6,307 bases of DNA from Pseudomonadota bacterium (GTDB lineage Bacteria > Myxococcota_A > Bradymonadia > UBA4248). The notes under the pieces were generated by a model. The model saw only the letters and a list, made by a program, of their open reading frames with translations, had not been told where the DNA came from and did not search any database. Positions within the stretch are counted from its first letter, which is position 1. The number at the start of each line of letters is the position of its first letter. Below are positions 1 through 6,228 of the stretch, piece after piece. Both the position numbers and the translations under genes were made by a program. The stretch lies in NCBI GenBank assembly GCA_009786045.1, contig WQTY01000133.1:1-6307 (forward strand), read 5' to 3'.

Positions 1-16
1 TGCTTTTCGCCCATAT

Positions 17-56
17 AAAAACGCCGGCGTATTGCGCCGTGGCGCAATAGCCGGCG
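17..56 (-). terminator. Rho-independent terminator of the ribA-panB-panC-orf374 unit
   Basis: Positions 22-28 (CGCCGGC) pair with 50-56 and positions 30-38 (TATTGCGCC) pair with 41-49. This gives a 16-bp stem with one bulged base (29) and a two-base apex. Read on the minus strand, the stem is followed at once by TTTTTATAT (21 to 13). A long GC-rich stem plus a U-tract, about 50 bases past the orf374 stop, is the classical intrinsic terminator layout. The U-tract lies only on the minus-strand side, so it ends minus-strand transcription. Confidence 0.92.
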
Positions 57-60
57 GGCA

Positions 61-96
61 GCGGCGTATCGGCGGATACGCCGATAGCCGTGCCGC
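61..96. repeat. Inverted repeat with two alternative stems
   Basis: TATCGGCG (67-74) pairs with CGCCGATA (79-86) around a GATA loop, and GCGGC (61-65) can pair with GCCGC (92-96) outside it. An alternative stem, GCGTATC (64-70) with GATACGC (75-81), uses many of the same bases. The element lies between the orf374 stop and the terminator hairpin. It has no U-tract of its own and may protect the 3' end of the transcript. The role is inferred; the base pairing is seen directly. Confidence 0.55.
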
Positions 97-104
97 ATGG
101 AAGC

Positions 105-1229
105 CTAAAGTGTGTGCATTTCGACAGGGGCCAGGGACGCCTGGGTCTGGGCAGTTTCCCAATAGTGAAAGATATAAACGGCATGATGTTGGCTGGCGGC
201 GTCGTTGAGCTGGGCGTAGAGTGCCCCGACGGCGTTCAGCGCAGGGATTGACAGGCGCGAGGCGCGGTGGAGAGGTTTTTGGACAGGCTGGGCGGTGAGG
301 ATGGCGTCGAAGGCGGTTTGGTAGACGCGGTCGAAGCGCACGCGATGTTTGAGTTGTGTGAGGAGTGGTGTTGGGAGGCGTTCGTCGTCGTCGAAGGCCT
401 GGCGGATTTCGGCGTGGAGTTTGGGATGCTGGGCCAGGATGAGATCGATGAGGAGGGATTCTTCGATACAAAGGCGCAGGCCGTCGCGCATGGCGGCGAC
501 GTGTTCGGGCATGGCAAGGGCGAATTCGTGGGCGATGGGCGGGGTGGTTTCGGGGGTGGCGTGAAGCAGGCCGAAGAGGTGTTCCGGGAGGAAGCCGATC
601 CAGGGCGTGCTGGTGCCAAGGACGAAATCGAGTATTGGGTGTGTGGGTGGGTTTTGGAGGGATGTCTGGCCGGTATGGCCGCCAACCCGGCATGTGACGA
701 CATCGCAGAGGCCGGTTAACAGGGCATCGTGGTCGATGAGGCATGCGGATGCAGGGTTTGTGGGAAGGTCATCAAGCAGGGCGAAGATGGCGCCGGCATC
801 GCGGATAAAGGTCATAAAGACCTGACTTCGCCAGTAATCGCGCAGGACGCCCAATTCGAGTGCTTCGGTGGTGTTGGGTGGTGCGCTTTGGAAACTTTCC
901 AGATAGTAGAGATAGCGTTGGGAAATGTCGTCGATTTTTCGGAAGTCGGCGTAGGCATCGTGCATGGCAATTGCCATGGCGACGTTCTCGACGAGTTGTC
1001 GCAGGAGATCGTCTTTGCGATGCTGATCGAAGTGCTGCATGGCCGGGAGGATGTATTTCTGAAAGCGCACGCCGTCGATGCGCCCCACCATGGCCACTAT
1101 GCCAGTGGGTGTGGAAGGGGGCGAGTTTTCGAGAGGCGGGTGTGCCGCAGCCTCGGCAGGGGTTCTGGGAGGATGTTTCGCGGGGCGCTGGCGCGATTTT
1201 TTGGCATTTTTTTTCATGCAGTTGATCAT
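105..1229 (-). CDS. Uncharacterised 374-aa protein, translationally coupled to panC
   Basis: I do not recognise this protein. The start codon overlaps the panC stop as ATGA (1229-1226), which suggests translational coupling; a second possible start, Met5, lies at 1217. Residues 1-45 are basic and rich in Pro, Ala and Lys and are probably disordered. There is no hydrophobic signal or membrane segment, so the protein is likely cytoplasmic. The rest looks mostly helical, with acidic/aromatic stretches such as YLYYLESF (about 106-113) and FDDDERLP (about 278-285). No Walker, Rossmann, zinc-site or helix-turn-helix motif is evident. It is the last gene of the unit, with the terminator about 50 bases past its stop. 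Codons 5-12 contain A8 and A6 runs that could allow slippage. Its place after panB-panC hints at a link with pantothenate or CoA metabolism, but that is inference. An intact 374-codon frame with coupled start and downstream terminator makes it very likely real. Confidence 0.85.
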   Translation of the reverse strand: MINCMKKNAKKSRQRPAKHPPRTPAEAAAHPPLENSPPSTPTGIVAMVGRIDGVRFQKYILPAMQHFDQHRKDDLLRQLVENVAMAIAMHDAYADFRKIDDISQRYLYYLESFQSAPPNTTEALELGVLRDYWRSQVFMTFIRDAGAIFALLDDLPTNPASACLIDHDALLTGLCDVVTCRVGGHTGQTSLQNPPTHPILDFVLGTSTPWIGFLPEHLFGLLHATPETTPPIAHEFALAMPEHVAAMRDGLRLCIEESLLIDLILAQHPKLHAEIRQAFDDDERLPTPLLTQLKHRVRFDRVYQTAFDAILTAQPVQKPLHRASRLSIPALNAVGALYAQLNDAASQHHAVYIFHYWETAQTQASLAPVEMHTL

Positions 1230-2083
1230 TCCAGGAGCATGTTATCGATCAGCCGGACGTTTCCGACGCGGACGGCAAGGAGCATGATGGCACGATTTGG
1301 TATCTGGTGGTGGAAAATTTCGAGGGTTTCTGGATCGGCCACAGCGATATATTCAATTTGCGCGTGTGGTTTTGGCAGGATGAGTGAGGCGGCGGTGTCG
1401 GTGAGCTGGCGGGCGTCGCGCTCTCCGTTGAGGAAGGCCTGGTGTGCTGCCGCGAGTCCTTGGGAGAGGGCAATGGCACTGGGGCGTTCTTCCTGGCTGA
1501 GGCGGACGTTTCTGGAGCTCATGGCGAGTCCGTCGGGTTCGCGGACGATGGGGCAGCCGATGATTTGGCAAGGGAGTCCGAAATCGTGGACCATGTGCTG
1601 TACGACCCGGAGCTGCTGGTAGTCTTTTTGTCCGAAGAAGGCGAAGTCGGCGCGGCTGATGCACAGGAGTTTCATGACGACGGTGGCGACGCCTCGGAAG
1701 TGCCCCGGGCGAGAGGCGCCGCAGAGGTGGTCACCCAGGTCTTTGACATCGACCCAGGCAGCATCCTGACCGTTGGGATAGAGGGTGTGGACATCGGGAA
1801 TGAAGACGACATCTGCGCCGGCTGCCTGACACAGGGCAATGTCCATGGCCTCATCCCGCGGGTAGGCGGCATAGTCTTCGTTTGGGCCGAACTGGGTGGG
1901 ATTGACGAAGTCGGTGACGATGACGGCGTCGCATTGGGCGCGGGCGGCACGGATCAGAGAGAGGTGCCCTTCGTGCAGGTAGCCCATGGTGGGGACAACG
2001 GCGACAGATTTTGCAGCGCGCTGATGTATTTGTGACCAGCGCGACAGTGTTTCGGCTTCGCGAATAATCGTAATGGTTTCCAA
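1226..2083 (-). CDS. panC: Pantothenate synthetase (pantoate--beta-alanine ligase)
   Basis: PanC joins pantoate and beta-alanine using ATP, through a pantoyl-adenylate intermediate, in the last step of pantothenate synthesis in the cytoplasm. The nucleotidylyltransferase signatures are present: PTMGYLHEGH (31-40) with the HxGH motif, FVNPTQFG (59-66), ASRPGHFRG (123-131), FGQKDYQQ (150-157) and MSSRN (188-192). The C-terminus VRLIDN (276-281) is typical of the family. The start chosen is TTG at 2083. It has GGGAGA at 2096-2091 with a 7-nt spacer and gives 285 aa, close to the E. coli length of 283. The frame stays open upstream to another TTG at 2221, but that extension is Cys-rich, unlike PanC, has no good ribosome binding site and would be read through hairpins. 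One oddity is VTDFVNP where the family usually has VSIFVNP. panB lies 204 bp upstream and orf374 overlaps the 3' end by 4 bases. Confidence 0.97.
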   Translation of the reverse strand: METITIIREAETLSRWSQIHQRAAKSVAVVPTMGYLHEGHLSLIRAARAQCDAVIVTDFVNPTQFGPNEDYAAYPRDEAMDIALCQAAGADVVFIPDVHTLYPNGQDAAWVDVKDLGDHLCGASRPGHFRGVATVVMKLLCISRADFAFFGQKDYQQLRVVQHMVHDFGLPCQIIGCPIVREPDGLAMSSRNVRLSQEERPSAIALSQGLAAAHQAFLNGERDARQLTDTAASLILPKPHAQIEYIAVADPETLEIFHHQIPNRAIMLLAVRVGNVRLIDNMLLE

Positions 2084-2090
2084 AGTTGTT

Positions 2091-2096
2091 TCTCCC
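2091..2096 (-). promoter_or_regulatory. Ribosome binding site that fixes the panC TTG start
   Basis: GGGAGA on the minus strand lies 7 bases before TTG at 2083. No in-frame ATG or GTG lies near the expected PanC N-terminus, so this site is the main evidence for the unusual start. A strong inverted repeat (2107-2128) ends 10 bases upstream of it. Confidence 0.75.
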
Positions 2097-2106
2097 AGAT
2101 TTTTAC

Positions 2107-2159
2107 GTGGGGGAACTTGTTCCCCCACACCCCCTGCGATACTTCGTATCGCTTGTGGG
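2107..2159 (-). promoter_or_regulatory. panB-panC spacer: mutually exclusive RNA stems upstream of panC
   Basis: Three pairings are visible in the transcript. GTGGGGGAAC (2128-2119 on the minus strand) and GTTCCCCCAC (2116-2107) form a perfect 10-bp hairpin. GCGATAC (2152-2146) and GTATCGC (2142-2136) form a 7-bp hairpin with a 3-base loop. CCCACA (2159-2154) and TGTGGG (2129-2124) can close around the 7-bp hairpin, but they use bases 2124-2128 of the first hairpin, so the two folds exclude each other. No U-tract follows, so this is not a standard terminator. It may tune panC translation or stabilise mRNA, or it may be a dispersed palindromic repeat lying between panB and panC. The pairings are seen; the role is inferred. 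Confidence 0.5.
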
Positions 2160-2270
2160 TGAAGTGACAAAGTGCATTGTTTGTGGCCACATCCCTTGCA
2201 TTGTGAGCAGGGAAGAAGCAATCTGCTTATGTTTGTTGCTTCGTGGCGGGGGGCACAAGTGACTTAAATT

Positions 2271-2287
2271 AAAAACGTTCTGACGTT
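2271..2287 (-). terminator. Weak hairpin plus U-run just after panB
   Basis: Directly after the panB stop, the minus strand reads AACGT (2287-2283), CAGA, ACGTT (2278-2274), then further Ts and AATTT. A 5-bp AT-rich stem is weak and would at most terminate partially. It could lower panC and orf374 expression relative to ribA and panB. Confidence 0.25.
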
Positions 2288-3085
<798 letters not shown>

Positions 3086-3086
3086 G

Positions 3087-3719
3087 TTAAATGTTGCCCT
3101 CCAGATTGAGCAGGTGACCTGACCGCTGCTGCTTGGTTTGGAGATAGCGAGCATTGTGGGCATTGGGCGTGATGATGATGGGTTCGCGGGCAACGATGCG
3201 GATGCCGCATTGCGTAAGCCCTTCGAGCTTTCGCAGGTTGTTCGTGTACAGGTCGACGGAAGCTACGCCAAGTGCCTTGAGCATGGCAGCTGCAAGGCCG
3301 TAGGCGCGCATGTCATCGGCGAAACCCAGCTGGATGTTGGCCTCGACCGTGTCGCAACCCTCATCCTGAAGATGGTAAGCGGCGATTTTATTGGCCAGGC
3401 CAATGCCGCGCCCCTCTTGGCGCATATATAAAAGGATGGCGTGGGGCAGGGTGGCGAAATGGCATTGCGCCAGTTCGAGCTGCTGCCTGCAGTCACACCG
3501 AAGCGAGTGAAAGACGTCGCCTGTCAGGCATTCTGAATGCAGGCGCATGGGAACCATCTCCTTGCCGACGACATCACCGCGAACCAGAGCGATATCATCA
3601 ATACGTTTGTCGCCCGCCGCAAAAGCAACGATGCGGAATGTCCCGAATTGCGTCGGAAGATCCGCTTGTGCAAAGATATCAAGCACCGGGCAGTCATCTG
3701 CCTTTGTGTTTAAAATCAT
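3087..3719 (-). CDS. ribA: GTP cyclohydrolase II
   Basis: RibA opens the imidazole ring of GTP, releasing formate and pyrophosphate, and gives the pyrimidine precursor of riboflavin. This is the first step on the GTP branch, in the cytoplasm. The zinc site is intact: HSECLTGD...RCDC with C64, C75 and C77. The RQEGRGIGL motif spans 100-108. Y115, D136 and R138 align with E. coli catalytic residues Y105, D126 and R128, and DTVEAN (123-128) is also conserved. The length is 210 aa against 196 in E. coli; the extra residues are mostly a short N-terminal extension. It is the stand-alone form, not fused to a DHBP synthase (RibB) domain. The ATG at 3719 has AGGA (3729-3726) with 6-base spacing. A 284-bp leader with inverted repeats precedes it, and panB starts one base after its stop. 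No other riboflavin gene is visible, so ribA is detached from a rib cluster here. Confidence 0.97.
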   Translation of the reverse strand: MILNTKADDCPVLDIFAQADLPTQFGTFRIVAFAAGDKRIDDIALVRGDVVGKEMVPMRLHSECLTGDVFHSLRCDCRQQLELAQCHFATLPHAILLYMRQEGRGIGLANKIAAYHLQDEGCDTVEANIQLGFADDMRAYGLAAAMLKALGVASVDLYTNNLRKLEGLTQCGIRIVAREPIIITPNAHNARYLQTKQQRSGHLLNLEGNI

Positions 3720-3760
3720 GACAATTCCTGGGGTTCAGAGTTTCCGGCTGCTTGTGGCAT
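3716..3760 (-). CDS. Possible 14-codon upstream reading frame ending at the ribA start
   Basis: On the minus strand an ATG at 3760 opens a frame encoding MPQAAGNSEPQELS. Its TGA (3718-3716) overlaps the ribA ATG as ATGA. A purine-rich AGGGAGG (3770-3764) precedes it, but only 3 bases from the ATG, which is closer than usual. If translated, it could couple to ribA. ribA also has its own ribosome binding site, and a frame this short may occur by chance. Confidence 0.25.
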   Translation of the reverse strand: MPQAAGNSEPQELS

Positions 3761-3854
3761 ATCCCTCCCTGTGCCGCAGCAGTCGGGCGCGGGTTTAATG
3801 CATTTCAGCGTTTTGGCAAGAGAATTCCTTGTTCAGCGGTTGTGCCTGGCGTTT

Positions 3855-3965
3855 GTTTTCATCAAAACATGGCGATGCCCCGAAGCAGCCCAGATGTCCT
3901 GCAACCGAATCATCCTGATCGCCGCATGCCGGCATGGCAATGGTCAGAACACGTCATCCATTGCC
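3855..3965 (-). promoter_or_regulatory. Candidate structured 5' leader of ribA
   Basis: The spacer before ribA (3720-4003) holds several inverted repeats. GGCAATGG (3936-3943) pairs with CCATTGCC (3958-3965) around a 14-base loop. CATGCCGGCATG (3925-3936) is a perfect palindrome that competes with it at base 3936. GGCGAT (3871-3876) pairs with ATCGCC (3918-3923), extendable by CAT/ATG past a bulge. GTTTT (3855-3859) pairs with AAAAC (3864-3868). The transcript also contains CTTCGGGGCA, which resembles the opening of the FMN riboswitch, but the rest of that consensus is absent. The promoter probably lies in this spacer, though I see no convincing -35/-10 pair. The pairings are seen; a regulatory function is inferred. 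Confidence 0.3.
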
Positions 3966-4003
3966 GCTGCACGGATATTCACAGCGCTTTTTTGCCATCT
4001 GCC

Positions 4004-4711
4004 TCATTCGATGGTGATGGACTCGATATAGTCCAGCCGTGGGAAAGACTGTTTCAGATAGGCATTGCCCTGGCTTTGAATTCTGCCCTGATGGGGAGAT
4101 TCGGCATACTCGAAATTGAGTGCATCTAAGATTTCCATGCCCTCTATAATCTTCCCGATGGGGGAAAACCCCATTCCATCAAGCCTTTCATTGTCGGCAA
4201 GGTTGATGAAGAGCTGCGTGGTTCTGGTATTGGGGCCTCCCGTGGCAAATGTAAGCGTGCCTCGCTTGTTGGACATCTTGACGGGGTCGTCCTGGATGGT
4301 GGCCTCTCGCCAGACTTCGCTGAGGATGGGTTTGCCATGAATGCCGAATTGCACGACAAATCCCTTGACCATACGGAAGAGGGCGATGTCAGAGAAGAAA
4401 CCGTTCCTGACGAGGTTATAAAACCTGTCAGCGCCAAACGGAGACCAGTCACGTGTGATTTCGATGCGTATGTCGCCTTTGGTGGTTGCCATTTTGACAA
4501 CGAAGCTATCCGGCGCCGTTTCGTTAAGATCTGAAGGTTTAAGGAGCTTGGCCGTGGTGTCTGCGTCGGCCTTTGGTGCGCTGGCGTTTTGCGCAGCCGC
4601 ACTGTCTTTTTGCTGTGCAGCATCCGTGACGGTTGGCGCCGGTTTTTCGGTGGGCGAACAGGCAAGGAGGAAAAATGTCAGCACCAGGGAAGGGAGGAAA
4701 AAGTATCGCAT
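4004..4711 (-). CDS. Cyclophilin-type peptidyl-prolyl cis-trans isomerase, lipoprotein
   Basis: The predicted product is a lipid-anchored PPIase that speeds cis-trans isomerisation at proline bonds, probably of periplasmic proteins. It has a signal peptide with lipobox LLAC (15-18); C18 would be lipidated and +2 is Ser, consistent with the outer membrane. Residues 20-65 form a low-complexity Ala/Lys/Asp linker. The cyclophilin domain covers about 70-235. R113, Q121, A156, Q166 and F168 align with human CypA R55, Q63, A101, Q111 and F113. CypA W121 and H126 are replaced by R177 and G182, so cyclosporin binding should be poor; such changes are common in bacterial cyclophilins. FGIHG, VWREA and LDGMGF are typical of a bacterial secreted subgroup. 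The ATG at 4711 is chosen over an upstream in-frame start because it gives the signal peptide and has AAGAGG (4725-4720) at 8-base spacing. It gives 235 aa. Confidence 0.93.
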   Translation of the reverse strand: MRYFFLPSLVLTFFLLACSPTEKPAPTVTDAAQQKDSAAAQNASAPKADADTTAKLLKPSDLNETAPDSFVVKMATTKGDIRIEITRDWSPFGADRFYNLVRNGFFSDIALFRMVKGFVVQFGIHGKPILSEVWREATIQDDPVKMSNKRGTLTFATGGPNTRTTQLFINLADNERLDGMGFSPIGKIIEGMEILDALNFEYAESPHQGRIQSQGNAYLKQSFPRLDYIESITIE

Positions 4712-4810
4712 GAAAGAGACCTCTTGTTTAGGGTAACGGGTGGAAAACCGCACACACAGAAATAGCCCGTTCGGCAAAAGCCCGGGCTTGATCGCATGGC
4801 GTGCGGGTGA

Positions 4811-4842
4811 CTTTCCCCTGGTGCTCAGGCACCAGGGGAAGG
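4811..4842. repeat. Perfect 12-bp hairpin between the two lipoprotein genes
   Basis: TTCCCCTGGTGC (4813-4824) and GCACCAGGGGAA (4829-4840) pair perfectly around TCAG, with one G-T and one C-G pair possible outside. It begins 6 bases past the stop of the 407-aa lipoprotein gene, where a terminator would sit, but no U-tract follows on either strand. It may act as a poor terminator or as an mRNA-end stabiliser between the genes. The 7-mer GGCGTGC occurs on both sides (4798-4804 and 4841-4847). Confidence 0.6.
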
Positions 4843-4848
4843 CGTGCA

Positions 4849-6072
4849 CTATGGGGTAAGTTTTTTGCCGGTATCGCGTGCGCTGTCGACGGAACCTTTG
4901 GTGTCATCGACTTGTTTGACAAGATCGTCGAGCTTGTTGTCACTGCCCTGGGCTCGCTTGCCCTGGACAACAGGTGCACTTTGGCCCGCACCCAGCTGCG
5001 CAGCCTCGGGCTGACCCCAGACCACGAGAATATCATTAAGCGTGTCGGCATTTCGCATGAGCGCAACGTTCATTCTCGACTGGCCCAGCGCATCCCGGAT
5101 TCTGTAGGCATAGTCTTCGAAGCCTTCCCGGTACCAGATTTGCGGCACCAGCTCGGGGCGATTGCTCTTGCCAATTTCGGCAACAGCAAAGTTCCTGGAT
5201 TCGAGCCTGTTTCTCATCGCAGCAACGGTGGATTCGCCAATGGTTCCGGCGCCATTGACAAGCGCAATTCGGACATAGCCGGTCAGGAGCTTGAAGTTGG
5301 GGTTGTCCCGCAGGGATTCAAAATCGTTGTCGCTTCGGGCTCTGATCAGCTGCTGATCGGCCACAGGATCATTCCAGGTGTAGAGCTCCTCAAGGCTTCT
5401 GAGCGCACCTCGCTCGTCACCCGAAATTGCCTGAGCACCGGCCAGGTCATACTTTGCTGCCACATAAAAGGGATTGGCATCCAGGGCTTCGTTGTAGAGT
5501 CGGATAGCGGCGCCAAACGCTTTTTTCTTGCGCTCCGCCGTGGCACGCTTATGGAGATTGGAAGCCTCGGCCATCTTCCTGTCAGGAACCGATTGAACCT
5601 GAACGGTATTTTTGATGCGCTCAAACGGATTCGAAGACGCAACGGCCTGCCCGCCAATGGTTGTGTCGCTTACCGATGTGCAGACCATGTTATCGGGGAT
5701 CTCCTCGCGAACCTGACCATTGTTGCCAAGGGGATGGCGGGGGATGCAAATTCGCGAAAGCGCCGCATCGGCAACCGCACGATCATAAGGATCGGGCGAC
5801 TTATGGCTCACCTCACTGAAGGCGACGGCATACATGGAGCGTTCCTTGAGGGGAATCTGGTCGACATGCCGATACATCTCCCACATCTTGGTGCAGTGCG
5901 AAAGCCTCGTCAGGCCATAGGCGTGCGGCGATTTCAGGACTTCAGCACAATCGCCCTTATTTTTTTCCCAATAATCAATGGACGTGGACGTCCTCTTCGC
6001 ACCATCGTCGGTAGCGCAACCCAAAAGGAGCGACGCCAAAAGCGCCAAAGTGAGAAGTGTGATGTGTTTCAT
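4849..6072 (-). CDS. Lipoprotein with TPR-like region and LytR_C-like C-terminal domain
   Basis: This is a 407-aa exported lipoprotein of unknown role. The signal peptide ends in lipobox LLGC with C19; +2 is Ala, consistent with the outer membrane. Residues 30-150 hold four cysteines (42, 60, 109, 131) that could form disulfides after export. Residues about 167-230 look like TPR helices (AFGAAIRLYNEALDANPFYV, then a second helix pair), followed by FESLRDNPNF (251-260), a common end of TPR proteins. Residues about 266-354 resemble LytR_C: VRIALVNGAG at the start, IWYREGFEDYA (312-322) in the middle and DILVVWGQ (347-354) at the end. LytR_C is often found at the C-terminus of LCP wall-polymer ligases, but no LCP domain is present here. 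The tail 355-407 is low in complexity. The ATG at 6072 has GGAGG (6082-6078) at 5-base spacing. A cell-envelope or secretion-complex role is inferred from architecture. The domain calls are by eye. Confidence 0.9.
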   Translation of the reverse strand: MKHITLLTLALLASLLLGCATDDGAKRTSTSIDYWEKNKGDCAEVLKSPHAYGLTRLSHCTKMWEMYRHVDQIPLKERSMYAVAFSEVSHKSPDPYDRAVADAALSRICIPRHPLGNNGQVREEIPDNMVCTSVSDTTIGGQAVASSNPFERIKNTVQVQSVPDRKMAEASNLHKRATAERKKKAFGAAIRLYNEALDANPFYVAAKYDLAGAQAISGDERGALRSLEELYTWNDPVADQQLIRARSDNDFESLRDNPNFKLLTGYVRIALVNGAGTIGESTVAAMRNRLESRNFAVAEIGKSNRPELVPQIWYREGFEDYAYRIRDALGQSRMNVALMRNADTLNDILVVWGQPEAAQLGAGQSAPVVQGKRAQGSDNKLDDLVKQVDDTKGSVDSARDTGKKLTP

Positions 6073-6175
6073 CGCCGCCTCCGCTTGATAGATGAAGTGA
6101 GGAGGGAGATGGGCGCCAGCATGGGCACCATCACCCCGTCTATTTCTATATGATCGAAACCCCGAAATAAAGGAG

Positions 6176-6193
6176 ATAAATCCAAATAAATCC
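6176..6193. repeat. Tandem ATAAATCC direct repeat upstream of the lipoprotein gene
   Basis: ATAAATCC occurs at 6176-6183 and again at 6186-6193, a 10-base period that puts both copies on one face of the helix. It lies about 105-120 bases upstream of the 407-aa lipoprotein start, in an AT-rich patch (about 6141-6195) that stands out from its surroundings and probably holds that gene's promoter. This spacing is typical of direct-repeat response-regulator sites, but no regulator can be named. Confidence 0.3.
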
Positions 6194-6205
6194 TTAAGCC
6201 CTGTG

Positions 6206-6222
6206 AGGGGGCAGCGCCCCCT
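6206..6222. repeat. GC-rich hairpin AGGGGGC / GCCCCCT
   Basis: AGGGGGC (6206-6212) pairs perfectly with GCCCCCT (6216-6222) around AGC. No U-tract adjoins it. Its right arm continues as CCCCCTGCG, a string also found beside the panB-panC spacer hairpin (2130-2138). It may be a copy of a small dispersed palindromic repeat, or the terminator-like end of a minus-strand gene further right. Confidence 0.45.
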
Positions 6223-6228
6223 GCGCCG

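Noticed and set aside
1..14. Start of a further minus-strand gene at ATG 14-12
   Set aside because: It lies within the terminator tail with no ribosome binding site, and only four codons are in the window.
729..2035. Two long plus-strand frames (297 and 197 codons) opposite orf374 and panC
   Set aside because: They are antisense to panC, whose identity is certain, and to orf374, whose start is coupled to panC. No family motif appears in either.
2084..2221. N-terminal extension of PanC starting at the TTG at 2221, with a CxxCxxC-like stretch
   Set aside because: It has no good ribosome binding site, passes through the spacer hairpins, and would make PanC 46 residues longer than the family. 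The TTG at 2083 has a well-placed GGGAGA.
3086..3193. N-terminal extension of PanB into ribA
   Set aside because: The extra 36 residues are unlike PanB and lie antiphase inside the conserved end of ribA. The ATG at 3085 gives the usual length.
3866..3890. FMN riboswitch in the ribA leader, suggested by CTTCGGGGCA
   Set aside because: The following conserved segments of the RFN element are not present downstream, so only ten bases match.
3752..4129. 125-codon plus-strand frame across the ribA leader
   Set aside because: Part is antisense to the isomerase gene, there is no ribosome binding site, and the translation shows no motif.
6069..6131. 20-codon upstream frame ending as ATGA at the 407-aa lipoprotein start
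   Set aside because: It has no convincing ribosome binding site, and its codons run through the real gene's ribosome binding site into an Arg4 tail. Chance is the simpler explanation.
4801..6153. 450-codon open frame on the plus strand, longer than the gene opposite
   Set aside because: It lies antisense to the 407-aa lipoprotein, which has a signal peptide, lipobox, ribosome binding site and recognisable domains. The plus-strand translation shows no domain and runs through the hairpin and the spacer.
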